A stretch of DNA of 64,000 bases, taken from contig NZ_AP025737.1 in the NCBI RefSeq assembly GCF_023734115.1, positions 1,798,001-1,862,000 of the forward strand, in the 5' to 3' direction. The notes below the pieces were generated by a model. It saw only the letters and a program-made list of their open reading frames with translations. It was not told the origin of the DNA and searched no databases. Of the stretch, positions 16,024-27,176 are shown piece by piece; the stretch's first letter is position 1; every line of letters begins with the position of its first letter. The stretch is from Herbiconiux sp. L3-i23 (GTDB lineage Bacteria > Actinomycetota > Actinomycetes > Actinomycetales > Microbacteriaceae). A program made the position numbers and the translations under genes.

Positions 16024-16513
16024 CGAGTCCCGTCATTTCGCGACGGGCCTGGCGGCCCTCCTCAGTGACCCGGTCGCTGAGCCGCCGCGCAGCGGCCCTG
16101 CGATGCGACCAGGTGGGCAGGTTGCGCTGAAGCTCTGGCGCCGGCGCCAAGTCCCGTCATTTCGCGACGGGCCTAGCGGCCCTCCTCAATGACCAGGAAT
16201 CCCCGGTCGCTGAGCCGCCCCGCAGCGGCCCTAGCGACGCGACCAGTCGGCAGATTGCGGCTGAGCTTCGGCGCCGGTGCCGAGTCCCGTCATTTCGCGA
16301 CGGGCCTGGCGGCCCTCCTCAATGACCAGTTCGCTGAGCCGCCGCGAAGCGGCCAGCGACGCGACCAGTGGGCAGGTTGCGCTGAAGCTCCGACCCTGTG
16401 CCGAGTCCCCTCATTTCGCGACGGGCCTGGCGGCCCTCCGGGGTGACCAGGCATTCCCGGTCGTTGAGCCGCCGCGCAGCGGCCCTGCGATGCGACTAGT
16501 GGGCAGGTTGCGG
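16024..16513. repeat. Tandem array of four family B repeats
   Basis: Four head-to-tail units begin near 16030, 16154, 16287 and 16409 (periods 124, 133 and 122). Each holds CGTCATTTCGCGACGGGCCT, GGCGGCCCTCCTCAATGACC, then GGTCGCTGAGCCGCCGCGCA and GGGCAGGTTGCGCTGAAG, with small differences. Neighbouring blocks are mutually inverted. The array fills most of the gap between the PrsW terminator and the HNH gene; no gene is visible. Confidence 0.9.
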
Positions 16514-16563
16514 CCGGGTCCTGATGCCGGGGCAATGTCGGTGGTCACTGCTTCACTATCGGT

Positions 16564-17925
16564 ATGTCGACCCCGCCGCTCCCCCCACTCGTGGCTGAGC
16601 GCTGGGACGACTTCGAAGAGTTCGACGACCTCGACACGACCTCCGACGAGGAGTCCCGGCAGCACCTGAACCGGCTCGCCGACCGGCTCCTCGACACCAA
16701 GCGAGCCGAGGCCGCGGCGGCCGCGGACCGGTACAAGGTCGTGGATCAGTTCCGCCGCGAATGGGAGTCCTCGTCCGCCTCGAAAGCGTCCCTGGCGGGG
16801 ATGCGGGTGCGGGCGATGCGCGCCGAACTCGCCGCCGCCCTCGGCCTGTCCGAACGCACCATCGAATCGTTGGTCGGCCGGGCCCGAGCGTTGAACGACG
16901 ACCTGCCCTCGACCCTGATCGCACTGCAGCGCGGAGAAGTCACGGATCGGCAGGTGCAGGTCATCGTCGACGAAGCCGCCGGACTCACCCCCGAAGAAAC
17001 AGCCGTGTTCGAAGCCGCGATCCTCCCCGAAGCCACCCCCCTGTCCGGCCCGAAGTTCGCCCGGAAAGCCCGCACCCTGCGCGAACACCTCCGCGCCACC
17101 GACCTCACACAACGCCACGCGGCCGCGGCCGAGTTCCGCGACCTGAGCCTTGCCGGGCAACGCGACGGGATGGCCGACCTGCTCCTACACGCCCCCGCAC
17201 AGCACTCGGTCGCGATCTACAACCGGGTCGATCAGATCGCCCGCACCCTCACCGACCCCGACGACACACGGATCCTCGCGCAGAAGCGCGCCGACGTGTT
17301 CATCGCCCTGCTCCTCGACCCGGGCGCGGTGTTCCCCTCCACCGACACCGACGCGGAAAAGGGGCCGCGGCAGGCGACCCTGCACCGGGGTGTCCGGCCG
17401 AACGTGAACGTCACTGTCCCGGCCCTGTCACTCCTCGGCAAATCGGATGAGCCCGCAAACCTCGAAGGCTACGGACCCATCTCGGTTGAGACCGCCCGGG
17501 AGCTGGCCGGGGCGGCGACCGGGTTCCACCGGATCCTCACCCACCCTGAAACCGGGGTGATCCTTTCCTTCGGCCGCGACAGGTACGAAGTCCCGACCGA
17601 GTTGAAGCGGTTCCTGCGGGCGCGGGATGAGACCTGCCGGTTCGTCGGCTGCAACCGGCCCGCCATCGCCACCGACATCGACCACACCGTCGCGTGGGAA
17701 GACGGCGGCGGCACCAACGTCTGGAACCTCGGTTGTCTGTGCAAAGGGCATCACCGGTTGAAACACAACACAGCCTGGGTGGTGAAACAGAAACCCGACG
17801 GCACCGGGGACTACACCTGGACCTCACCCCTCGGCCGCGACTACACCACCAAACCCGCCATCAGAATCGGCGCCGGCGTCATCACCCAAACCGCCTGGCT
17901 CGACAACGACCCACCACCGTTCTAG
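16564..17925 (+). CDS. DUF222/HNH endonuclease domain protein
   Basis: 453 residues. The N-terminal two thirds are the helical DUF222 domain (about 30-330; ELAAALGLSERTIESLV and RQVQVIVDEAAGLTPEE). The C-terminus is an HNH nuclease (about 350-405): CRFVGCNRPAIATDIDH, then GGTNVWNLGCLCKGHHRLKH, with the His and Asn of the fold and Cys pairs for a structural metal. Such proteins occur in many copies in actinobacterial genomes; their role is unsettled, with mobility or DNA repair proposed. ATG 16564 has no obvious ribosome site. It lies directly after a repeat array. Confidence 0.92.
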   Translation: MSTPPLPPLVAERWDDFEEFDDLDTTSDEESRQHLNRLADRLLDTKRAEAAAAADRYKVVDQFRREWESSSASKASLAGMRVRAMRAELAAALGLSERTIESLVGRARALNDDLPSTLIALQRGEVTDRQVQVIVDEAAGLTPEETAVFEAAILPEATPLSGPKFARKARTLREHLRATDLTQRHAAAAEFRDLSLAGQRDGMADLLLHAPAQHSVAIYNRVDQIARTLTDPDDTRILAQKRADVFIALLLDPGAVFPSTDTDAEKGPRQATLHRGVRPNVNVTVPALSLLGKSDEPANLEGYGPISVETARELAGAATGFHRILTHPETGVILSFGRDRYEVPTELKRFLRARDETCRFVGCNRPAIATDIDHTVAWEDGGGTNVWNLGCLCKGHHRLKHNTAWVVKQKPDGTGDYTWTSPLGRDYTTKPAIRIGAGVITQTAWLDNDPPPF

Positions 17926-17953
17926 CCGGAGCGGTGACAGCAGTTCGCGGAAA

Positions 17954-18030
17954 TGGTGGGCCCTGAGGGACTCGAACCCCCGACATCCACGGTGTAAACG
18001 TGGCGCTCTAACCAACTGAGCTAAGAGCCC
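17954..18030 (-). tRNA. tRNA-Val (anticodon UAC)
   Basis: Cloverleaf on the minus strand, 77 nt including an encoded CCA. Acceptor GGGCTCT pairs with AGGGCCC, discriminator A. The D arm is GCTC-AGTTGGTTA-GAGC. The anticodon stem is CCACG/CGTGG with loop TTTACAC (anticodon TAC), and the T arm is GGGGG-TTCGAGT-CCCTC. A TACACT box lies 9 nt upstream (18040-18045). It converges with the HNH gene. Confidence 0.97.
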
Positions 18031-18039
18031 GGAGATCAC

Positions 18040-18045
18040 AGTGTA
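18040..18045 (-). promoter_or_regulatory. -10 box of tRNA-Val
   Basis: TACACT on the minus strand, 9 nt before the tRNA 5' end. Confidence 0.55.
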
Positions 18046-18142
18046 GAGGTCGGGACCCGCGCATCCCGACGGAGCTTTTCGTCCCCGGAGAGTGTCTCGA
18101 CCCGCTGGCGCGAGTGTCGGGGGTGGCACGTTGAATGAGCAC

Positions 18143-18586
18143 ATGGCCGAACCGAGCAGCAACGCACTTGCGGCGCCGTGCTTCTTCTGCCGGGGCGAGC
18201 GCGGCGTGCGCGTCGACGGACGGCTGCGGTGCGCGACCTGCGACTGGAGGGTCGGCGACGTCATCGATCACGAGTTGCCGCCGCCCCGCGTCGACGTCGT
18301 CTACTACCTCCGCTACCGCGACCGGGTGAAGATCGGCACGACGGCGAACCCGCGGCAACGCTTCGCCGCCATCCGGTTCGACAGCCTGCTGGCGTTCGAG
18401 CTCGGTGATCGCCACCGGGAGCACGAGCGTCATCTCGAGTTCGCCGATGCGCGACTCGAACGCAGCGAATGGTTCGACCTCACTCCGACACTCGCCAAGC
18501 ACATCGAGCGACTCCGCAGCGACGGCGACGACCCGTGGCTGGTGCACTTGCGGTGGACGAGCGCCGCGTATGCGGCCCAACTCTGA
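18143..18586 (+). CDS. Zinc-ribbon plus GIY-YIG (T5orf172-like) nuclease-fold protein
   Basis: 147 residues in two parts. Residues 13-33 carry a four-Cys ribbon (C13, C16, C30, C33; CFFC and CATC). Residues about 50-135 match the T5orf172/MUG113 branch of the GIY-YIG fold: VVYYLRYRDRVKIGTTANP with paired Tyr and KIGTT, an Arg in NPRQRF, and the acidic EHERHLEFAD before SEWFDLTPTLAKHI. The key Tyr, Arg and Glu are all present, so activity is possible. ATG 18143 is preferred; TTG 18131 is in frame. It ends one base before the stop of the convergent nuclease-fold gene. Confidence 0.8.
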   Translation: MAEPSSNALAAPCFFCRGERGVRVDGRLRCATCDWRVGDVIDHELPPPRVDVVYYLRYRDRVKIGTTANPRQRFAAIRFDSLLAFELGDRHREHERHLEFADARLERSEWFDLTPTLAKHIERLRSDGDDPWLVHLRWTSAAYAAQL

Positions 18587-18587
18587 C

Positions 18588-19433
18588 TCAGTGGCGCAGG
18601 TAGGCGTCGACCATCAGGTCGCCGCGGATCGCCCGCAGCTCGTCGAACAGACGGTCGAAGACCTTCTTGTTGAAGCCGTGCACCCTGATGTCGTGCGGAC
18701 CGAGCTTCGGGAGGTGCCCGTCGCGGAGGCGCACCACCTCCCAGCCGACGGAGCGCAGCGCCCGGTCCTTGCGTTTGTCGGCCTCCTCCTTCTTGCCCAC
18801 GTGCTCGAGTCCGTGCCGGCCGGTCGAGTCGTACTCGATCGCCACCCGCAGCTCTGGCAGCACGATGTCGGGCCACGCCTCGAGGTGCTCGAAGAAGGGC
18901 TTCACCAACCGCACCGCGTTGAGACCTTGCGTGTAGAGCAGCCGCTCACCGAGCCCGGCTCGCAGCTCGCCCTCGACGGCGGAGGCCGGCTTCGGGGCGC
19001 AGACGCTCGTGAACGGTTGCCCCGCCGGCAGTGACGGCGTCTTCGTGCACACCTGCACCGTCGGCCGCTCCCGCCCGGGGCGCACGACCGCGACCGGCCC
19101 TTCGAGGCCGTTGCGGATGACGGGTCGCGGGTTCGCGAGTTCGAGGCACTCGGGGCACCATGAGGAACGTCGGCGAACCCGCCCCGGCCGGTGCCGCTGC
19201 TCGTCGGGAGTGGCCACGAAGACGTGGCCCGCATCGCACAACCACGTCAGATAGACATCGGCGGCCGGCGGCACCTGGCTGAGCAGGATGCCACGGTTCA
19301 TCTCGGGCCGGTACTGCAGGGCGAGCACCGGGAACGACGCCCACGCCTCCGCGTAGGTGCCCGGCTCGTACGGCACCTCGACGCCGCGCGAGAAGCGACG
19401 CCGCTCCCACCAGAGCTCGATCGGTTCGGGCAT
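18588..19433 (-). CDS. Zinc-ribbon plus PD-(D/E)XK-like (Vsr-type) protein
   Basis: 281 residues. The first half has treble-clef/zinc-ribbon features: WLCDAGHVFVATPDEQRHRP and SSWCPECLELANPRP, as in DUF4379-type zinc ribbons. The second half resembles Vsr/DUF559-like endonucleases: WPDIVLPELRVAIEYDSTG with a candidate PD...EYD metal site, then KKEEADKRKDRALRSVGWEV and RLRDG. This suggests a DNA nuclease for repair or defence; substrate unknown. ATG 19433 has TACCGT 6 nt upstream (19440-19445). It runs tail to tail with the GIY-YIG gene. Confidence 0.8.
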   Translation of the reverse strand: MPEPIELWWERRRFSRGVEVPYEPGTYAEAWASFPVLALQYRPEMNRGILLSQVPPAADVYLTWLCDAGHVFVATPDEQRHRPGRVRRRSSWCPECLELANPRPVIRNGLEGPVAVVRPGRERPTVQVCTKTPSLPAGQPFTSVCAPKPASAVEGELRAGLGERLLYTQGLNAVRLVKPFFEHLEAWPDIVLPELRVAIEYDSTGRHGLEHVGKKEEADKRKDRALRSVGWEVVRLRDGHLPKLGPHDIRVHGFNKKVFDRLFDELRAIRGDLMVDAYLRH

Positions 19434-19439
19434 ACCGGG

Positions 19440-19445
19440 ACGGTA
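19440..19445 (-). promoter_or_regulatory. -10 box for leaderless PD-(D/E)XK-like gene
   Basis: TACCGT, 6 nt before ATG 19433. Confidence 0.5.
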
Positions 19446-19502
19446 CGCCGCACCGCCGACACCGCCCAGCGCATTCGGCGGTGAACAGCCCGGACAGCAC
19501 GA

Positions 19503-19530
19503 AGGGGCGGAGCCTTTCGACTCCGCCCCT
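19503..19530 (-). terminator. Terminator of the surface-protein gene
   Basis: 10-bp GC stem (AGGGGCGGAG with CTCCGCCCCT), 8-nt loop, followed on the minus strand by TTCGTG. It begins 14 bases after the stop at 19544. Confidence 0.75.
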
Positions 19531-19543
19531 CGTTATCGCGCTA

Positions 19544-20713
19544 TCAGGCGTGCGCGGCCTTGCGGCGGCGGACCGCCACGAGAGCGCCACCGAGCAGCAG
19601 AAGGGCCGCTCCACCCGCAAGCGGCAGGCCGAGGTCCGCACCGGTGCTCGCGAGAGCCGGCAGGATCTCGAACGCCACGGCGTCGACGGCACCCGAGGTC
19701 TGGCCGACGAAGACGAGCGTGTGAGTGCCCGACCCGATGAGCGACAGCATCTCCGGGGTCAGAGTGACCTGGACGACGTCGTTCACGACCGGGAACGTGC
19801 CGACCAGGCGAGGAGCCGAGTAGGCGTACACGTCGACGAACGAGTCACCGGCGAACCAGTCGATCGTCGCGGTGTAGCTCGACTCGGTCGACAGACCGGC
19901 GGCCGGCAGACCGGCCGACGCGGCGTCCTTCTTCACGACCGACTTCGAGGCGAGGAACTGGTCGACGAGCGACGAGTCCGCGACCGGGGCGGGCGCGGCG
20001 GGCAGCTGCGGGGCCGTCACCTCGATGGTCGAGTACCACGAGGTCTGGGTCTTCGCGTAGCCGTCGGCGCGAGCCGTGGCGGTGAAGGCCAGGTGCGAGC
20101 CGACCGTCTCCGCCGGCACCAGGAGGCTGGTCGTGTTCGCGCCGTCGATGGCGCTGCCGTAATTGCCGCCGCTGTAACCCCACTCGTAGGTCACCTCGGG
20201 GACGACGCTGGTAGTGCCGGTGAACGGAGCGACGGCGGCGGTGACCGTCTGGCCGAAGACCTGCTCGCCCGTGACCGTGATGGCGCCGCCATCGAGGTAG
20301 TAGGGGTAGAGGGCCTGGTTCGGCACGGTGACGTCGCTGGAAAGCTCGAGCACGTCGACGAACTCGTCGTCCGCCGGGTAGTCGGCGTCCTCGGATTCGA
20401 ACTCGAGCTCGTAGTCGAGGCCTGCCTCGACACCGGTGAACGCGTATCCGCCGCCCGTCTGCGAGGAGGTGTAGACCTCGTCGACGACCTCTTCGGCATC
20501 CGCATCCCACAGGGTGACGAGGATGTCGTCGGAGGCGCGCAGCGAGTCGGTCGAGCCGTCCTCCCACGCGAATCCGGCGACACCGCTGATGGTGAAGACA
20601 TCGAGCGGCGCGGCGACCGCCGGCCCTGCGACGAGCGCACCGCCGAAGGCGACGGTGCAGCCGAGAACGACGGCGGATGCGCGGGTGAATGATTTGCGGA
20701 CGGGGCTGATCAT
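19544..20713 (-). CDS. LPXTG-type cell-wall-anchored surface protein
   Basis: 389 residues. A Sec signal peptide (about 1-34, ending GPAVAA) leads into an extracellular region with a SdrD B/Cna-B-like beta domain (about 37-120; WEDGSTDSLRASDDILVTLW, GGGYAFTGVEAGLDYELEF) and an Ig-like domain (about 130-225). The C-terminus is a sorting signal: LASTGADLG, a hydrophobic helix, then RRRKAAHA. Sortase should link it to peptidoglycan; no sortase gene is in the window. A ribosome site (GAGGT) precedes ATG 20713. A terminator lies just after the stop. Function probably adhesive or structural. Confidence 0.9.
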   Translation of the reverse strand: MISPVRKSFTRASAVVLGCTVAFGGALVAGPAVAAPLDVFTISGVAGFAWEDGSTDSLRASDDILVTLWDADAEEVVDEVYTSSQTGGGYAFTGVEAGLDYELEFESEDADYPADDEFVDVLELSSDVTVPNQALYPYYLDGGAITVTGEQVFGQTVTAAVAPFTGTTSVVPEVTYEWGYSGGNYGSAIDGANTTSLLVPAETVGSHLAFTATARADGYAKTQTSWYSTIEVTAPQLPAAPAPVADSSLVDQFLASKSVVKKDAASAGLPAAGLSTESSYTATIDWFAGDSFVDVYAYSAPRLVGTFPVVNDVVQVTLTPEMLSLIGSGTHTLVFVGQTSGAVDAVAFEILPALASTGADLGLPLAGGAALLLLGGALVAVRRRKAAHA

Positions 20714-20855
20714 GTGTACCTCGGTTTCGTAGCGACTTGATTCTTCGGTGCATACCGAGGTGAGCGAATGTCGGCTTCAATGCCGGCATTGGAATGCATC
20801 CCCCGATGAGAAAGACGCTATCGGCGGCTATGAATCGGCTGCTAGAGACGCACCA

Positions 20856-20877
20856 CCGAGAAACACCTATTTCTCGG
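20856..20877 (-). terminator. Weak hairpin after the carboxylate-amine ligase gene
   Basis: 8-bp stem (CCGAGAAA with TTTCTCGG), 6-nt loop, 9 bases after the stop at 20886. No U-run. Confidence 0.45.
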
Positions 20878-20885
20878 GCCTTCTA

Positions 20886-22007
20886 CTACTGAGCAGTGGC
20901 GTAATCCGCCGATCCGACGGTCAATCCGACCGCGGACTCGACCATCGCCGCCATCGACCCGAGCTCCGCCACGAGGAGCCGCTGCACGTCGGCACCGCTG
21001 CCGCGACCGAGGATTCGAGTGACCCCTTTCGCGATGAATGCTGCATCCGACATGGATAGGGACGGGCGCACGTAGGCATAGAGCGCCGCGACCGCTTCGT
21101 CGGCCCGACACGGGGTCGCCGTCGACGGGTGCAGCAGCGATCCGCCGACCCCGCTGAGGGCGGCACGCCAGGCGGCGAGTCGGATGAGCGGAGTGGGAGT
21201 GATGGATGCGGGCCGCCCCTCCCGCCAATCGCGTGAGGCCTGCTCGACCAGTCCCCGACACAGTCCGGCGAGCACCGCAGCGTCCTCGACGAGCAGGCAC
21301 ATGTCGGCCACCCGGATCTCGACCGTCGGGTGCGCACGAGACAGTCGTGCATCGAAGTAGAGCATTCCGCTGTCGAGCAGGGTGCCCGTCGCCAGCACTC
21401 GTCGCTCGTGCTCGTCGTAGGCGGCGACCGAGCCGAACACGTCGTTCGGACCCGAGCACGGCCACGCTCGCCACAGCATCGTGCGGTAGCTCGCGTACCC
21501 GGTGTCGACGCCGCCGTCGAACGGAGAATCGGCGCTCAGGGCGATGAGCACGGGAAGCCAGTCGCGGATCCGGTCGAGCACCGCGACGCCTTCCTCCCGC
21601 GACTCGATCGCCACGTGCGTGTGCAGGCCGCAGGCGAGGCTGAACCTCGTGGTGCTGCCGTAGGTGTCCATCATCGTGTGGTAGCGCGGCGACACCGTCG
21701 CATGCGGCCGGTAGGGCATCGGCGACGTCGATGCCGCCAGGATGCGAGCCCCCACGAGTCGCGCTCCCGCGTCGGCCTGCGCGCGCCCCTCGCGCAGCTG
21801 ACCGAGCAGCGCCGCCAGTTCGCGGTGAGGAGCGCTGATCACCTCGATCATCTCCTGCTGCATCTCCGCCTCGACAGTGAGATCTCCGGAGTCCTGCTGA
21901 CGCAGCTGCGAGCGGAACGTGGACAGCATGGCGGGCGCGACCGGCACCGGCGCCCATGTCGTCGCGTCGACGAGCAGCAGCTCCTCCTCCACACCGAGGG
22001 TTCGCAT
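20886..22007 (-). CDS. YbdK-type carboxylate-amine ligase (glutamate-cysteine ligase family 2)
   Basis: 373 residues, the usual length. It opens with [12 protein letters not shown], the nucleotide/metal site of this family, and has [37 protein letters not shown] and [12 protein letters not shown], all core motifs. YbdK-like enzymes show weak gamma-glutamylcysteine synthetase activity; since actinobacteria mostly use mycothiol, the real substrate is open. ATG 22007 has GATACT 6 nt upstream (22014-22019) and looks leaderless. It is divergent from aceE. Confidence 0.9.
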   Translation of the reverse strand: MRTLGVEEELLLVDATTWAPVPVAPAMLSTFRSQLRQQDSGDLTVEAEMQQEMIEVISAPHRELAALLGQLREGRAQADAGARLVGARILAASTSPMPYRPHATVSPRYHTMMDTYGSTTRFSLACGLHTHVAIESREEGVAVLDRIRDWLPVLIALSADSPFDGGVDTGYASYRTMLWRAWPCSGPNDVFGSVAAYDEHERRVLATGTLLDSGMLYFDARLSRAHPTVEIRVADMCLLVEDAAVLAGLCRGLVEQASRDWREGRPASITPTPLIRLAAWRAALSGVGGSLLHPSTATPCRADEAVAALYAYVRPSLSMSDAAFIAKGVTRILGRGSGADVQRLLVAELGSMAAMVESAVGLTVGSADYATAQ

Positions 22008-22013
22008 GGGGCC

Positions 22014-22019
22014 AGTATC
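22014..22019 (-). promoter_or_regulatory. -10 box for leaderless carboxylate-amine ligase gene
   Basis: GATACT, 6 nt before ATG 22007. Confidence 0.45.
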
Positions 22020-22147
22020 GAGCGGCGCAGGCCCGGGCGAAGCGGGGTTGACACCGACGACGAACCGCCTCAGGCGGGGTCGGCGCCCTCCCGCATCACT
22101 CGTCGGGCACCGCCCCTGCGGCGCTCCACGACATGCCGACGAGAGAC

Positions 22148-22153
22148 TAGGCT
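22148..22153 (+). promoter_or_regulatory. Candidate -10 box of aceE
   Basis: TAGGCT about 143 bases before the aceE start, implying a 5' leader of roughly 135 nt. No riboswitch fold is recognised in the leader. Confidence 0.4.
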
Positions 22154-22295
22154 CATCTATCGGCCGAGAGTCCTGTCGCAACCCGACAACGACGGCCACC
22201 GGGCGCGCCGGATCACGGCACGGACGGACGATTTGGATCTCGACCCGCAGACCACAGGCAGCGGGCAGGGCCACCACCTCGAAGAAAGGTCGCAG

Positions 22296-25022
<2,727 letters not shown>

Positions 25023-25053
25023 CACCCGAGCACCGCACGACGACGACGAGCTA

Positions 25054-26250
25054 GTGGCACGCACGAAACCCGAGACCCTCGCGTGGTTGCGCACGGTTTC
25101 GGGCGAGCTCGCGACCGCGACGCTGAAGCGACTCGAGGAGACGCTGCCCTGGTACGGCGACATGCCGCCGGGGCGGCGCTCCGCGGTCGGCCTCGTCGCC
25201 CAGGCCGGCATCACGTCGTTCATCAGTTGGTACGACGACCCGCGGGCGACTCCGTGGATCGCGGCCGACGTCTTCGGCGCCGCTCCCCGTGAGCTGCTCC
25301 GCTCGGTCAGCCTGCAGCAGACGCTGCAGCTGATCCGGGTTGTCGTCGAGGTCGTCGAGGAGCGGGTGAAGGACGGCGGCGACGGCCTCCGCGACGCGAT
25401 CCTGCTCTACTCGCGCGAGATCGCGTTCGCCGCTGCCGACGTCTACGCGCGCGCCGCCGAGGCGCGAGGACTCTGGGACGCGCGGCTCGAAGCCCTCGTC
25501 GTCGACTCGATCCTCTCTGGCGAGGCCGACGACGAGCTGCCGAGCCGCATCGCCGCCCTCGGCTGGCACGGGCACGGCGAAGTCTGCGTGCTCGTCGGGA
25601 CGACGCCGAAGATGCTCGACGTCGACCAGCTGCGCCGCACCGCCCGGCACGTGCAGGCCGACGTGCTGATCGGCGTGCAGGGCACCCGCCTCGTGCTCGT
25701 CATCGGGCGGGCCGAGCCGTTGCAGCCCGAGACCGACGAGCCGAAGACGGGCCCGCGGCAGATGAGTTTCCTCGAGATCGCCGAGCGACTCGAGCCCGAC
25801 TTCGGACCCGGCCACCTGGTGCTCGGACACGAGGTGCCCGACCTGGTGCAGGCGTCGCGCAGTGCGCGGGCCGCTCTCGCCGGCTTCGCCGTCGCCCGAG
25901 CGTGGCGCAACGCGCCGCGCCCGGTGCTCGCCGACGACCTGCTGCCCGAGCGCGCGCTCGCGGGCGATCCGCTGGCGCGGGCGACGCTGATCAGCCGTGT
26001 CTACCGGCCGCTCGCCGACCACTCCTCCGAGCTGCTCACCACTCTCTGGTGCTATCTCGACAACGGCCGCTCCCTCGAAGCGACCGCGCGCGAGCTGTTC
26101 GTGCACCCGAACACGGTGCGCTACCGCCTGAAGCGGATCTCCGAAGTGATCGGCTACGACGCAACGGGTGCCCGCGAGGCCGTCATCCTGCAGTCGGCCC
26201 TGATCCTCGGCGCGATCGCGGAACCGACGCCCGGGCCGAAGCGGCGCTGA
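25054..26250 (+). CDS. fasR: PucR-type regulator of fatty-acid synthesis (FasR-like)
   Basis: 398 residues. The long N-terminal region (about 1-320) is a ligand/GGDEF-like module. The C-terminus is a PucR helix-turn-helix: LWCYLDNGRSLEATARELFV, HPNTVRYRLKRISEVIGYD, close to the end. In Streptomyces and mycobacteria a regulator of this type (FasR) lies by fabD and activates the fatty-acid genes in response to acyl-CoA; the position here, between aceE and the fab genes, supports that role. GTG 25054 is the start. The assignment rests on context and HTH, so moderate confidence for the symbol. Confidence 0.82.
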   Translation: MARTKPETLAWLRTVSGELATATLKRLEETLPWYGDMPPGRRSAVGLVAQAGITSFISWYDDPRATPWIAADVFGAAPRELLRSVSLQQTLQLIRVVVEVVEERVKDGGDGLRDAILLYSREIAFAAADVYARAAEARGLWDARLEALVVDSILSGEADDELPSRIAALGWHGHGEVCVLVGTTPKMLDVDQLRRTARHVQADVLIGVQGTRLVLVIGRAEPLQPETDEPKTGPRQMSFLEIAERLEPDFGPGHLVLGHEVPDLVQASRSARAALAGFAVARAWRNAPRPVLADDLLPERALAGDPLARATLISRVYRPLADHSSELLTTLWCYLDNGRSLEATARELFVHPNTVRYRLKRISEVIGYDATGAREAVILQSALILGAIAEPTPGPKRR

Positions 26251-26275
26251 GCACCGCCGGAACGGCCCCGTCCGG

Positions 26276-27043
26276 TCAGTAGTTGACGTTGCTCGTCGGG
26301 GTGATGACCAGCTCGTTCACGCACACCCGCGGCGGAAGCGCCGCCACGAAGTCGACAGCCGCGCCGATGTCGTCGGCGGTCAGCATCAACTCCATCGCCT
26401 CCTCGGTGGGCACCACCGGCCGGGTGTAGAGGATGTCGGTGCGCACCTCGCCCGGGCAGAAATGGGTGGCGCGGATGCCGTTTCCCCGCTCCTCCGCGTT
26501 CACCGTCTCGGCCAGCACGCCGAGCGCCGTCTTGCTCGCGGAGTACGCGGCGCCGGCGCCCGGTGAATACCGCCACGCCGCCCACGACGAGACGAGGATC
26601 ACCAGTCCCCCGCCGCGCCTGCGCATGCCCGGGAGCACGCTCTGCACGGCGCGCACCGCGCCGGTCAGGTTCACGTCGACGACCGAGGCGAACTCGGCGG
26701 GGGCGAGGTCCTGCCAGAAGCGCGATCGCACGTTGGTGCCGGCCGAGAAGACGAGGGTGTCGACCTCTCCGTACTCGTCGACGATGCTCCGCACGGCCGC
26801 TGCGACGGACGCGTCGTCCGCCACGTCGACGACCGCGATGGAGGCCGACCCTCCCTCGGCACGGATGCTCGCGGCCGACGACTCGAGGACGTCGGTGCGG
26901 CGTCCGGAGAGGACGACGTGCGCACCCTGGCGGGCGAGCGCCCGTGCCGCCCCGAGCCCGATCCCCGTGCCACCGCCGATCACCCACGCCACGTTCTGCG
27001 GTACAGGATCGAGATCGGAGACTGAAGAGGCGCCGGCGGTCAT
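26276..27043 (-). CDS. Short-chain dehydrogenase/reductase (SDR)
   Basis: 255 residues, classical SDR length. Seen: nucleotide-binding GGGTGIGLG near residue 21, VVDVAD, LVFSAGTN, the catalytic Ser/Tyr/Lys as SSWAAW and YSASKTA, and the HFCPGEVRTDI loop. The N-A-G motif is S-A-G. Substrate unknown; the position between fasR and fabD hints at, but does not prove, a lipid link. ATG 27043 has CAGGGT 6 nt upstream (27050-27055). It faces fasR tail to tail and is divergent from fabD. Confidence 0.9.
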   Translation of the reverse strand: MTAGASSVSDLDPVPQNVAWVIGGGTGIGLGAARALARQGAHVVLSGRRTDVLESSAASIRAEGGSASIAVVDVADDASVAAAVRSIVDEYGEVDTLVFSAGTNVRSRFWQDLAPAEFASVVDVNLTGAVRAVQSVLPGMRRRGGGLVILVSSWAAWRYSPGAGAAYSASKTALGVLAETVNAEERGNGIRATHFCPGEVRTDILYTRPVVPTEEAMELMLTADDIGAAVDFVAALPPRVCVNELVITPTSNVNY

Positions 27044-27049
27044 CCCTCG

Positions 27050-27055
27050 ACCCTG
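27050..27055 (-). promoter_or_regulatory. -10 box for the leaderless SDR gene
   Basis: CAGGGT, 6 nt before ATG 27043. Confidence 0.4.
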
Positions 27056-27164
27056 CCACGAGTCGCTCGCGCCGGACATGGGGATCGACGCCGTGTGGGC
27101 GACACCTCCAAAGGTTTCCGCGATTGTTGGTGCCCATCTCACCGCCGATGACACCGAGGCTTGG

Positions 27165-27170
27165 CAGGAT
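27165..27170 (+). promoter_or_regulatory. -10 box for leaderless fabD
   Basis: CAGGAT, 6 nt before GTG 27177. The 121 bases upstream, to the SDR promoter, are where a FasR operator would be expected; I could not identify it by eye. Confidence 0.45.
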
Positions 27171-27176
27171 GGACTG

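Noticed and set aside
16024-16513. CRISPR array
   Set aside because: Units of 122-133 bp are contiguous, palindromic and without unique spacers of 30-40 bp; no cas genes nearby.
21330-22295. A 320-residue N-terminal extension of AceE in the same frame
   Set aside because: It would overlap the divergent carboxylate-amine ligase gene, and AceE homologues start at TTG 22296, where a ribosome site is present.
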